Shown: positions 30,659 through 38,793 of the stretch, piece after piece | Layout: every line of letters starts with the position of its first letter | How positions within the stretch are numbered: position 1 is the first letter of the stretch | From: UBA2377 sp964525935 | Lineage (GTDB): Bacteria; Verrucomicrobiota; Verrucomicrobiia; Opitutales; Opitutaceae | Direction of reading: 5' to 3' | DNA length: 64,000 bases | NCBI GenBank assembly: GCA_964525935.1 | Contig: CAZGJZ010000005.1 | Coordinates: 186,001 to 250,000 of the forward strand | The notes under the pieces: generated by a model | The model's input: only the letters and a program-made list of their open reading frames with translations | Databases searched by the model: none | Told to the model about the DNA's origin: nothing | Made by a program: the position numbers and the translations under genes

Positions 30659-31546
30659 TTACGCGGTCAGCAAGCGTTCACACAGAGCGAGGAGCCGGGC
30701 GCGAAGCGGTTCGCCGCGAGCGGCAAACGCGCGCTGGTGCTGCTCGTAGTCGGCGCGGCCGGCGGGCGTCTCGACGGCGATGGGGACGAAGCCGAGTTTT
30801 TGCAGGTCGTAGGGGCTCGCGCGCATGTCGATCTCGCGGATGTCGCGGGCGAGGGCGAAGCAGTCGGCGATCAGCTCGGACGGTGTGAAGGGGGCGAGTT
30901 TGAACGCCCACTTGTAGAGATCCATGTTGGCGTGGAGGCAGCCGCGCTGTTCGTGTTGGGCGACGGTGTCGCGGGCGGGCTGGAGCTTGTTCAGCGGGCG
31001 GGCGGGCGTGGTGAAAAAACGGAACGCGTCGAAATGCGTGCACGCGATAGGCGCGGCCTCGACGATGCGGGCGAGTTCGGCGGGCGCGAAGCGGAGTGGG
31101 TATTGATTGTGGCGGATCTCGTCAGGCGTCTGCCGGTAAACCATCGCCCACTCGTGCAAGCCGAAGCAGCCGAAGAACGCGGGGCGCGTCTGCATCGTGG
31201 CGAGGAGATCGCGCAGCCAGGTGACGAAGGCGAGCCGCTGCGGCGGAAGCGCGGCGGGGTTGAGGGCGATGCCGCCGGCGGTTTCGTGGTATTCGGGCCA
31301 GCGAAGGAAGGCGCGGGCGGATTCGCCGGTGAGGATGACGTCGGGGCCGGGATGCCAGCGACGGAGCCAGGCGGCGCGGAAGGCATAGTAGCTGAAGAGA
31401 AAATCGTAGACGGGATGCTTTTCACCGCGAGCGGTGCGGGCTTGATGCGGATCAGTCCACGCGCGCACGCGGGCCTCGTGGGCGGCCTGGCGCGCGAGCC
31501 ATTCGGCCTCGGTGAGGATGATGGGAGCGGTGACGGTGACGGGCAT
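30659..31546 (-). CDS. Conserved protein often annotated 3-methyladenine DNA glycosylase
   Basis: 295 residues, soluble. HPVYDFLFSYYAFRAAWLRRWHPGPDVIL, then LLATMQTRPAFFGCFGLHEWAMVYR and NQYPLRF, are strongly reminiscent of an actinobacterial family labelled 3-methyladenine DNA glycosylase in databases. I recall that label but see no helix-hairpin-helix or Asp-containing glycosylase motif, so the activity should be treated as unproven. C-terminal half contains HEQRGCLHANMDLYKWAFKL and IREIDMRASPYDL. No coupled neighbour. Confidence 0.65.
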   Translation of the reverse strand: MPVTVTAPIILTEAEWLARQAAHEARVRAWTDPHQARTARGEKHPVYDFLFSYYAFRAAWLRRWHPGPDVILTGESARAFLRWPEYHETAGGIALNPAALPPQRLAFVTWLRDLLATMQTRPAFFGCFGLHEWAMVYRQTPDEIRHNQYPLRFAPAELARIVEAAPIACTHFDAFRFFTTPARPLNKLQPARDTVAQHEQRGCLHANMDLYKWAFKLAPFTPSELIADCFALARDIREIDMRASPYDLQKLGFVPIAVETPAGRADYEQHQRAFAARGEPLRARLLALCERLLTA

Positions 31547-31608
31547 GCGGCGCGGACAAGCAGCACCAAAATCCGGCGGACGTCAAAGGGGGTTGGCGCC
31601 GGAATTAT

Positions 31609-31690
31609 TTAACCGCAAAGCACGCGGAGAGCGCAAAGAGCGGAGAAAAAAGCTGTTTAGTTCTCAGCGTCCTTTGCGCTCTTTGCAGGT
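31609..31690. repeat. Inverted repeat with AACCGCAAAGCACGCGGAGA words
   Basis: Left arm about 31609-31644 (ACCGCAAAGCACGCGGAGAG, CGCAAAGAGCGGAGAA) and right arm about 31661-31690 (TTCTCAGCGTCCTTTGCGCT, CTTTGCAGGT) pair imperfectly. It is related to the ACAGGAGGACACGGAGAGCG element at 20063. Confidence 0.75.
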
Positions 31691-31749
31691 GAATTATCTT
31701 GGGCGGCAATGGAGGTTCGAATTGCAGGCTGGCGCGCGGATGAGCGGGC

Positions 31750-32295
31750 TCAGTCGCGGCCTTTGCCCTTGCCGTGATTTTTCTCTCGGCCGGATTCCTT
31801 GGCTTTGTGCGAAGGTTTATCGCTGCGGTGGTCTTTCGGGCCGGGACCGGGGTGTTCCTTGAACTTCACCTTCGCAAAATAACCGGTGGGATAGTAAGTG
31901 ATGACCTGGGGGTGATACCGGTAGGGCTGGTCGGTTTCCATCGTGAGTGCGACGCTGTGGCCGAAGTCGACGTGCACGTGGTCGGGCAAGACCACGCCGG
32001 TGCGCCAGTTGCCGCCTTCGAGATAAAACCACAGGTGGTCGGCGGGGCGGTAATAAACATCGTAGCCGGGATAGAAATAGTAGGCCCGGTTGCGGCGAAA
32101 ACCATGTGCTGGTGCCCACGGCGGCGGACCGGCGGGTCCAACGGGTTCGACGATGATGACGTCCGGCGGAGGCGGCGGGCGGGATTTGCCGAGCCGGATC
32201 TCGGCGTTGATGCCGATGTCGACATCGACGTCAGCGTGAGCAACGGACAGCGCAAACAAGCTGGAGAGCAACCATACCGGCCATGAGGTTTTCAT
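31750..32295 (-). CDS. Exported protein with Pro-rich and Lys-rich ends
   Basis: 181 residues. Signal peptide (about 1-21, ending AHA), an acidic repeat DVDVDIGINAEIRLG, a Pro run, and an aromatic centre: AYYFYPGYDVYYRPADHLWFYLEGGNW and VITYYPTGYFAKVKF. A Lys/Gly/His-rich tail (EKNHGKGKGRD) ends it. No family recognised. The aromatic YYPxxxxYY repeats suggest a periplasmic or surface binding role. It stands alone between repeat spacer and the beta-mannosidase gene. Confidence 0.75.
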   Translation of the reverse strand: MKTSWPVWLLSSLFALSVAHADVDVDIGINAEIRLGKSRPPPPPDVIIVEPVGPAGPPPWAPAHGFRRNRAYYFYPGYDVYYRPADHLWFYLEGGNWRTGVVLPDHVHVDFGHSVALTMETDQPYRYHPQVITYYPTGYFAKVKFKEHPGPGPKDHRSDKPSHKAKESGREKNHGKGKGRD

Positions 32296-32345
32296 GACCG
32301 ATAGGGACAGGTCCGCCGGCAGACGGTTCGGCTCAAACGAATGGC

Positions 32346-34853
32346 TTAAGCGTAACTATCGACCAGCGATTGATATGTCAGCGCCTTCGTGATCGCGGCC
32401 TTGGTCACGGGCTTGGCGAACTCGACGAGGATTTCCTTTTTCTCGTTGGGGTAGAGTTCGAAGTAGTTGTCGCTGCTGTGGTGCGCGAGCGTGCCGAGTT
32501 CGAAGGCGAAGCGGTGTTGAAAGACCGGCGAGCGGAACGTCAGCAGCGCTTTTTGCGGCGTGAGCAGGCGGATGGTCGTCGCGGTCTTCGACGGCGGCAG
32601 CGAGAGGAAGCGCGGCGGCGTGAGGAAGACGGTTTCCTCGCTGACGCGGGCGCCGTCGACCTCGAGGGCGATGCGCAGGTAGAGCTGGTCGCGGCCGTGC
32701 GCGGCGAGTGGCTTGGCGAGGTCGAGGCTTTGCTGGCGCGTGCCGCGACCGTAGCGGAGGGCGACTTTTTTGGTGCCGCTTTGGACAATGCGCCCGTCGA
32801 GGTGGAAAAGATCCCAGAGGAGCAGACCGCGAGCGGACGGAGCGGCGCCGTCGTAAACCGTGTAGAGGTGCACGTGCCGGACGGTGGTGCGACGGTAGTT
32901 GCCGATGATGGCAGTCTCGGTGCCGGGCACGTGCGCGCTGACGAGCGCGGGGGCGAAGAAGCGACGGGCGATGTGCTGGAGGGCTTTCCAGCGGCCGGTG
33001 TGCTCGATGGAGCTCCACGAGGCGACGGGCCAGCAGTCGTTGAGCTGCCAGTAGAGCGCGCCCATGCAAATGGGCGAGATGCGGCGGTAGTGCTCGACGC
33101 CGGTCTGCATGCAGTGCGCCTGGTTGAGCTGCGAGAGGTAGATGAGCGCGTCCTGGCTTTTCGGGAAGCGGTAGAGGCGCGAAACGTAATCGAGGATGAT
33201 CTGGTTGCCCGCGGTGTTCTTCTGGTGGTTCTCCATCACGGCGCCGAAGACGTTGTTGTCGTTGGCCGGGGCGAAGGTGGCCTGCGTCGCGGGTGAGGCG
33301 TAGCTCTGCATGCCGAACTCGGAGACGAAGCGGAATTTCCACTTTTCGTAATCCTTCACGGGGTGACGCGCGTGCCAGACATCCCAGTAGTGGGTGTCGC
33401 CGCTCTTCTCGCCGAGCGCCTTGACCGTGTAATCGTTGCTGCGCTTGTCGCCGCGATAAGGCGAGGTCGGCCAGTAGGCGGTGACCGCGTCGTGCGCGGC
33501 GGCGGCGGCGGGGAGGATGCGGTGGAAGATGGCGTCGTAGTTGCGCCGCAGCTTGGGATTTTTTTCGAGGGTTTCCCAGTTGAGGGTCTCGATCTCGTTG
33601 TTGCCGCACCAGAGCGCGAGGCTGGCACGGTGGCGGATGCGACGGATGTTGTGCACGGCCTCGGTCTGCACGCTGGCGAGGAAGGCGCGGTCACCCGGAT
33701 AGAGCGTGCAGGCGAACATGAAGTCCTGCCACACGAGCAGGCCGAGTTCGTCGCAGACGTCGTAGAATTCTTCGCTCTCGTAGATGCCGCCGCCCCAGAC
33801 GCGCATCATGTTCATGTTGGCGCGCGCGGCGGAGCCGAGATCGCGGGCGTAGTCGGCGCGGGTGAGGCCGGCCACGAAACTGTGCGCGGGAATCCAGTTG
33901 GCGCCCTTGGCGAAAACGGGTCGGCCGTTGACGACGAATTGGAAGGACTCGCCCCACTGATCCTTGGAGCGGTCGAGGGCGATGGTGCGCAGGCCGATGC
34001 GGCGCGTCCACGTGCCGAGGTCGCGGCCGGCGCGGTCCTGCGCGCGCACGGCGACGGTGTAGAGCGGTTGCGCGCCGTGGCCGTTGGGCCACCAGAGCGC
34101 GGGATTTTTGATTTTGGATTTTAGATTTTCGATTGGGCCGGAGCACTCGGCGACGAGGTGGCCATCGAGGGAGAATGTAACCCAATAGGTTACATTCGGA
34201 TCGGGGCGGGTGAGCTCGGGGGTGAGGGCGAGGGTGACGGAGCCGTCGGTGGCGTGGGTTTGGGCGATGCGGATGGACTCGAGGCGGTTGGCGGTCGTGG
34301 CTTCGAGGCGGAGGTCGCGCCAGATGCCGGCGGTGACGAAACGCGGACCCCAGTCCCAGCCGAATTGGCACTGCTCCTTGCGGAAGACGGAGGAGCGGCC
34401 GACGGAATCGTTGAACTCCTTCGGCTGGTGTTCGGGGCGGGTTTGCGGGAGGAGGCGGCCGGTGGCGGCGAAGCGGAAGCGCAGCTCGTTGCGGCCGGCG
34501 CGCAGGCGGGGTTTCACCGACCAGCGGTGAGTGTGGAACATGTTGTCGGTGCGGGCGAGTTCGCGGCCGTTGAGGTAAACGGTGGCGAAGGTGTCAAGGC
34601 CGTCGCAGACGAGTTCGACGGTGTCCTCGGCAAGGGCGGCCGCTGGGACGTTGAAAGTGGCGGCGTATTCCCAGTCGTGGTGCTCGATCCACTGGAGATC
34701 GAGTTCGTTGGTGCCGAAGAACGGATCGGGGATGAGCTTATGGCGCAGCAGGTCGCGATGGACGCAGCCCGGGACGACGGCGGAGCGCCAGGGGGAAGAC
34801 TTGGTGGCATCGCGGAATTTCCACGACGCGGAAGCGAGGGGCAGGGTGAACAT
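32346..34853 (-). CDS. Glycoside hydrolase family 2 beta-mannosidase
   Basis: 835 residues, no signal peptide. N-terminal sugar-binding domain (WRSAVVPGCVHRDLLRHKLIPDPFFGTNE), Ig-like domain, then the TIM barrel with RVWGGGIYESEEFYDVCDELGLLVWQDFMFAC, acid/base Glu in LWCGNNEIETLNWE and nucleophile Glu in RFVSEFGMQSY. GH2 beta-mannosidases hydrolyse terminal beta-mannosides from mannan or glycan fragments. Two dispersed-repeat elements are embedded in frame near residues 220-250 (see 34103-34197), giving SGPIENLKSKIKNPALWWP. It is upstream of a BadF-type sugar kinase and SIS protein on the same strand, fitting mannan or glycan breakdown. Confidence 0.92.
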   Translation of the reverse strand: MFTLPLASASWKFRDATKSSPWRSAVVPGCVHRDLLRHKLIPDPFFGTNELDLQWIEHHDWEYAATFNVPAAALAEDTVELVCDGLDTFATVYLNGRELARTDNMFHTHRWSVKPRLRAGRNELRFRFAATGRLLPQTRPEHQPKEFNDSVGRSSVFRKEQCQFGWDWGPRFVTAGIWRDLRLEATTANRLESIRIAQTHATDGSVTLALTPELTRPDPNVTYWVTFSLDGHLVAECSGPIENLKSKIKNPALWWPNGHGAQPLYTVAVRAQDRAGRDLGTWTRRIGLRTIALDRSKDQWGESFQFVVNGRPVFAKGANWIPAHSFVAGLTRADYARDLGSAARANMNMMRVWGGGIYESEEFYDVCDELGLLVWQDFMFACTLYPGDRAFLASVQTEAVHNIRRIRHRASLALWCGNNEIETLNWETLEKNPKLRRNYDAIFHRILPAAAAAHDAVTAYWPTSPYRGDKRSNDYTVKALGEKSGDTHYWDVWHARHPVKDYEKWKFRFVSEFGMQSYASPATQATFAPANDNNVFGAVMENHQKNTAGNQIILDYVSRLYRFPKSQDALIYLSQLNQAHCMQTGVEHYRRISPICMGALYWQLNDCWPVASWSSIEHTGRWKALQHIARRFFAPALVSAHVPGTETAIIGNYRRTTVRHVHLYTVYDGAAPSARGLLLWDLFHLDGRIVQSGTKKVALRYGRGTRQQSLDLAKPLAAHGRDQLYLRIALEVDGARVSEETVFLTPPRFLSLPPSKTATTIRLLTPQKALLTFRSPVFQHRFAFELGTLAHHSSDNYFELYPNEKKEILVEFAKPVTKAAITKALTYQSLVDSYA
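34103..34197. repeat. Two dispersed repeats inside the beta-mannosidase reading frame
   Basis: A GATTTTGGATTTTAGATTTT-type element (34103-34134) and a GAATGTAACC / GGTTACATTC inverted repeat (10-bp arms at 34173-34182 and 34188-34197) lie 38 bp apart in an Ig-like domain of the gene. Both match intergenic elements elsewhere: words like 46797 and 51612, and the palindrome at 2982. Both keep the frame open, encoding ENLKSKIKN and NVTYWVTF. Confidence 0.8.
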
Positions 34854-34909
34854 GGATCGGGGGCGAAAAAGTGCGGAGGCTAAACGGGGCGGAGCGGGAA
34901 AGGAGAAAC

Positions 34910-35830
34910 TCAGAGACGGGCGAGCATGCGGCGGACGCCCTCGATGGGCGGCTCGGTGATCGGCTGGAAAACGGCGCGGCGGCCGAGCGCGGCGGCGAGG
35001 ATGGGGCGTGCGGCGGGGAGTTGGAGGATGGCGCCGCTGAGGCCGGCTGGAATAGCGGAGGCCGGATTTGGGATACCGGAAAGAGGGAAGAGTTTTTCGA
35101 TGACCGTGTGGGCGAGGCTGGCGAGATCGGCGACGGAGGAGCTGAAGAGATCGAGGGCGACGGGGTCTCCGGCGGTTACGCCGGCGGTGACGAGCGGGGC
35201 GATTTCGGCGATGGCGGTGGGTGGGGTGTTGGGCGTGTTGAAATGGCGTGAGAGCGCGGAGGCGTCGAAGATTTTGACTTTCTCACAGACGGCGGCCCCA
35301 AGGGCGGAGCGGTCGGCCCAGCCTTGGAGTTCGAGTTGGGTGCGCGCGATGGCGCGACGGCCGAGGTCGTAGGAGCTGCCGGCGTCGCCGAAACGCCAGC
35401 CGAGTCCGCCGGCGTAGTGGATGCGATCGTCGGGTCCGCGGGCGGCGACGAAGGAACCCGTGCCGCTGTGGAGCACGAGGCCGGGCGCGCCGCCGGTGGC
35501 GAGTTCGAGGACAGGGAGGGAATCGTCGAAGGTTTGAACGGCGCCGAACTCGAGGAGCCGCGGGGCGAGTTCGCGCCAGAACTGGCGGTTGCCCGCCATG
35601 CAGAGGAGTGTGTGGGAGATTTTTGCGGCGGGATGATGGGCGCGGGCCGCGGCGGCGAGGGCGTGGAGGTTGTCGTTGAGCAGCGCGCGGATCGTGTCCT
35701 GGTCGATGAGGCTGGGGTTGCAGCCGGGCGCGAGGCGACGGGCGAGGATGACGCCGCGGGGATCGACGAGGATGAACTCGGTTTTGGTGCCGCCGCCGTC
35801 GAGGCCGATTTTGTAATTCATTGGAGACAT
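34910..35830 (-). CDS. BadF/BcrA-type sugar kinase (N-acetylglucosamine-kinase-like)
   Basis: 306 residues; ATG at 35821 is an equally good start. ASKHA ATPase motifs: phosphate-1 IGLDGGGTKTEFILVD, adenosine-type GAPGLVLHSGTGSFVAA, and the conserved GGLGWRFGDAGSSYDLGRRAI. This architecture is that of the N-acetylglucosamine/glucosamine kinases in the BadF family. It would phosphorylate an amino sugar in the cytoplasm. It lies 56 bp after the beta-mannosidase start on the minus strand (encoded upstream) and next to an SIS protein, forming a glycan-processing block. Confidence 0.82.
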   Translation of the reverse strand: MSPMNYKIGLDGGGTKTEFILVDPRGVILARRLAPGCNPSLIDQDTIRALLNDNLHALAAAARAHHPAAKISHTLLCMAGNRQFWRELAPRLLEFGAVQTFDDSLPVLELATGGAPGLVLHSGTGSFVAARGPDDRIHYAGGLGWRFGDAGSSYDLGRRAIARTQLELQGWADRSALGAAVCEKVKIFDASALSRHFNTPNTPPTAIAEIAPLVTAGVTAGDPVALDLFSSSVADLASLAHTVIEKLFPLSGIPNPASAIPAGLSGAILQLPAARPILAAALGRRAVFQPITEPPIEGVRRMLARL

Positions 35831-35911
35831 TTAACCACGAAACACACTAAAGACACTAAAAGGGGAGTGAAGGCAGAGAGGCCGAAAGGGTCCCCGAGCT
35901 CACGCTCGGGG
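35831..35911. repeat. AACCACGAAACACACTAAAG repeat and hairpin
   Basis: AACCACGAAACACACTAAAG plus ACACTAAAAGG (35833-35863) is a further copy of the TTKDTK-type word repeat, directly upstream of the kinase start. CCCCGAGC / GCTCGGGG (35892-35911, loop TCAC) can form a hairpin just after the SIS stop, possibly a weak terminator. Confidence 0.7.
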
Positions 35912-35924
35912 CTACGAGATACGG

Positions 35925-36653
35925 TTACGCCAGCTGGCGGCTGAGGCGGTGTTTGTATTTTTCGCCGACGGCGCGGTTGTGCTCGATGGCGCCGGGAAGA
36001 TTCTGGCTCCGGAGGACGGGGAGCGGGTGGCCCTGCGCCTGCATCCACGCCATGACTTCGAGCATGAGCAGATTCAGGAGCATGCCGCCGACGAGCGTCG
36101 AGGTGGGGCCGGACATGAGGCCGCCGCCGAGATCGATGAGCGTGTCGCCGGGGACGCCGAGGTTGTCGAGGACGTGGTCGGAGAGCTCGTGGAGTTTTTT
36201 GCCGCCCGGATGAACCGTTTTGGCGCTGGCCGACATCGCGGCGGAGGTGAGGCCGACGACGTGGAGGCCTTTTTGCTTCGCGTAGAGGGCGACCTCGATG
36301 GGGGAGCAGTTTTTGCCGGAGTTGGAAATGACGATGACCGTTTCGCCGGGCAGCAGTTGATACTGGCGATCGTAGCGGCCGGCGAGGACGGTGCCGTAGC
36401 CGACCTGGTTTTCGATGAAGCCGCTGGTGGGATCGGGGATGCCGCTGACGCAGGCGAGACCGCCGGCGCGGCCGATGATTTCGCGGGCGAGGACTTCGCT
36501 GTGGCCGCTGCCGAAGACGTGGAGCACGCCGCCCTTGGCGATGGAGGCGCCGATGATCGGCGCGAGTGCGGCGATGACGGGGGCGTTCTGGGTGCGGGCG
36601 GACTCGATCAACGCCATCGAGCGGGCATAAAACGTGTCGGCTGGGGAAGGCAT
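35925..36653 (-). CDS. SIS-domain sugar-phosphate isomerase-like protein
   Basis: 242 residues. GGVLHVFGSGHSEVLAREIIGRAGG and GETVIVISNSGKNCSPIEVALYAK are the two phosphosugar-binding SIS signatures (SGHS and SNSGKN). VGLTSAAMSASAKTVHPGGKKLHELSDHVLDN and a C-terminal glycine-rich SGPTSTLVGGMLL follow. It resembles the sugar-isomerase/UPF0309 group. Role with the adjacent kinase: conversion of a phosphorylated amino sugar, inferred from context. Same strand as the kinase, 94 bp apart. Confidence 0.85.
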   Translation of the reverse strand: MPSPADTFYARSMALIESARTQNAPVIAALAPIIGASIAKGGVLHVFGSGHSEVLAREIIGRAGGLACVSGIPDPTSGFIENQVGYGTVLAGRYDRQYQLLPGETVIVISNSGKNCSPIEVALYAKQKGLHVVGLTSAAMSASAKTVHPGGKKLHELSDHVLDNLGVPGDTLIDLGGGLMSGPTSTLVGGMLLNLLMLEVMAWMQAQGHPLPVLRSQNLPGAIEHNRAVGEKYKHRLSRQLA

Positions 36654-36715
36654 GGAAGGGAGAAAAGCTTTCCCTGCGCCGAAGTCGCGGCAAAAGTGGG
36701 GTTCCCCTTAACCCC

Positions 36716-38710
36716 ATGCGTTACCTATCCTGTTTCGTCTGTGTCGTGGTGTCGGCGTTGGGTGTTTGCGCGCTGCGCGGCGCGGAGAAAATCCCGGTGG
36801 AGGATTTTGCCCACCTTGATGCGTTTGCGGGGATGACCCTCTCGCCCGACGGGCAGGCCGTTGCGTATGTGGAAAACGTGAAGGAGGCGCAGGTGATTGT
36901 GATCCGGGATTTGACGACAAATAAAGATGTTCGGATGGGCGTGCCGGCGTCGCGGATGCCCTGGGTGCCGCAGCAAACCAACATCGCGTGGGTCAACAGC
37001 CACCGGCTCATCTTCAGTTTGGTCGATGGCGGGTTTTCGGCGATGGAGCGCGACGGGTCGCGCATCAAGGGCCTGACCGGCTACGACGGGGCGAGGGCGC
37101 GCGAGGAAGAAGTCGAGGTCTGGGCCAATCGGCAGGTGTTGCACTATTTCCGCGACGAAAAGGACGGGCAGGTGCTGATGGCGGCCTACAACCAGCCGAT
37201 CGGCTCTTACGACGGGCAATGGGTCAGCCTGAATTACCCCAATATCATCCGCGTAAATTCCCGCACGGCCGCCCTGATTCGCGTGGAGGAAAATCCCGGC
37301 AACGTGGAAGGCTGGCTGGTGGATAGCAACGGGGTGGCGCGCGTGGCGCTGGAATCGCGGCGGGGCGTGGGACGCACCATTTATCGCGAAAGCGAAAACG
37401 CGCCTTGGCGGCCGCTGCCGGGGATGGATTTTAACGATACGAAGCTGCGTCCACTGGGTTTGAGCGCGGACAACAAGGTGCTCTATGTGAACCGCAAGAC
37501 GCCGACGGGCACATGGGCGGTTTATCCCTATGACCTCACGGAGAAAAAATTCGGCGAGGCGGTGATTGCGCACGAGCACTACGATATTCTCCCGGAGTGG
37601 TGGCGCTCCTTCACCAACGGCGTCCTGTTGCAGGACCTCGTGTATGCGCCGGACCGAAAGGGCGGATTGCTCGGCGTGCGCTATCTCACGGAGTTTCCGC
37701 GCACGCGATGGTTTGATGAGGGCATGGCGGCGTTGCAGGCCTCGCTGGACGCGGCGTTGCCGAAAAAGATCAACACCATCGTCAGCATGAGCGACGACCG
37801 GCAGCGCGTGATCGTGCAGTCCTGGGCGTCGAACGACCCCGGGGTGTTTTACCTCTTCGATGCGAAGGAGCAGAGCCTGAGCAAGGTGCTGGCGCGCATG
37901 CCGTGGATCGATCCGGCGCGCATGGCGGAAATGTCGGCGATCAAATTCAAGACGCGCGACGGCCTGCTCCTGCACGGCTACTTGACACTGCCGCCGGGGC
38001 GCGGACAGAAAAATCTCCCGATGATCGTGATGCCCCACGGCGGGCCGCAGACCCGCGACGTCTGGGGTTATGAGCCGGACGTGCAGTTTCTCGCCAACCG
38101 CGGCTATGCCGTGTTGCAGGTGGATTACCGCGGTTCGGCGGGTTACGGCGACGGGTTTTTCAAAAAAGGCCTGCGCCAGGTCGGCACCGGCATGCAGGAA
38201 GACATCACCGATGGCGTGCGCTGGGCGATCCGGCAGGGCATCGCGGACGAGAAGCGCATCGGGATCATGGGCGGCAGCTTCGGCGGATATTCCGCGCTGA
38301 TGGGGCTCATCCTCGAGCCGCAGCTCTACAAGTGCGGCATCAACATCGCGGGCGTCACGGACTGGGCCGAGCTGATCAAGGACAAGGCGGAGATGTTTCC
38401 GCAGAGCTACAGCTACAACCTGAGCCTGGTCGGCAATCCGCGGAAAGATGCGGAGACGCTGCAGGCGATTTCGCCGGTGCACCAAGCTGCGCGCATCCAG
38501 GCGCCGGTGCTGATCATCCACGGCCGCGATGACCCCGCGGTGCCCTACACGCAGGCGAAGCTGCTGGTGCAGGCCCTGGACAAGGCAGGCAAGACCTACG
38601 AACTCATGTCGAAATACAACGAGCAGCACGGGCTGCGGGACTACCGCAACCGCGTCGAGATGTATAAGCGGGTGGACGCGTTTCTCCAAAAATACCTGCC
38701 GGCGGAGTGA
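36716..38710 (+). CDS. S9 prolyl-oligopeptidase-family peptidase (active copy)
   Basis: 664 residues with a signal peptide (MRYLSCFVCVVVSALGVCALR). The N-terminal half is a beta-propeller (FAGMTLSPDGQAVAYVEN, repeated). The C-terminal alpha/beta-hydrolase domain has the oxyanion HGG (VMPHGGPQTRDVWG), nucleophile Ser521 in MGGSFGGYSAL, Asp606 in HGRDDPAVPYT and His638 in NEQHGLRDY. It should cut short peptides in the periplasm. It heads a tandem array with two paralogues at 38794 and 40830, and its leader (AAGCTTTCCCTGCG..., AAAGTGGGGTTCCCCTTAAC before ATG) is similar to theirs. Confidence 0.93.
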   Translation: MRYLSCFVCVVVSALGVCALRGAEKIPVEDFAHLDAFAGMTLSPDGQAVAYVENVKEAQVIVIRDLTTNKDVRMGVPASRMPWVPQQTNIAWVNSHRLIFSLVDGGFSAMERDGSRIKGLTGYDGARAREEEVEVWANRQVLHYFRDEKDGQVLMAAYNQPIGSYDGQWVSLNYPNIIRVNSRTAALIRVEENPGNVEGWLVDSNGVARVALESRRGVGRTIYRESENAPWRPLPGMDFNDTKLRPLGLSADNKVLYVNRKTPTGTWAVYPYDLTEKKFGEAVIAHEHYDILPEWWRSFTNGVLLQDLVYAPDRKGGLLGVRYLTEFPRTRWFDEGMAALQASLDAALPKKINTIVSMSDDRQRVIVQSWASNDPGVFYLFDAKEQSLSKVLARMPWIDPARMAEMSAIKFKTRDGLLLHGYLTLPPGRGQKNLPMIVMPHGGPQTRDVWGYEPDVQFLANRGYAVLQVDYRGSAGYGDGFFKKGLRQVGTGMQEDITDGVRWAIRQGIADEKRIGIMGGSFGGYSALMGLILEPQLYKCGINIAGVTDWAELIKDKAEMFPQSYSYNLSLVGNPRKDAETLQAISPVHQAARIQAPVLIIHGRDDPAVPYTQAKLLVQALDKAGKTYELMSKYNEQHGLRDYRNRVEMYKRVDAFLQKYLPAE

Positions 38711-38793
38711 GGCGGGGCAGGCGGGCGTGGGAAGAATAGCCTTTCCTTGCGTGTGGAGACAGCGAAAGTGGGCGGACCCAACCCCTTACCCCT

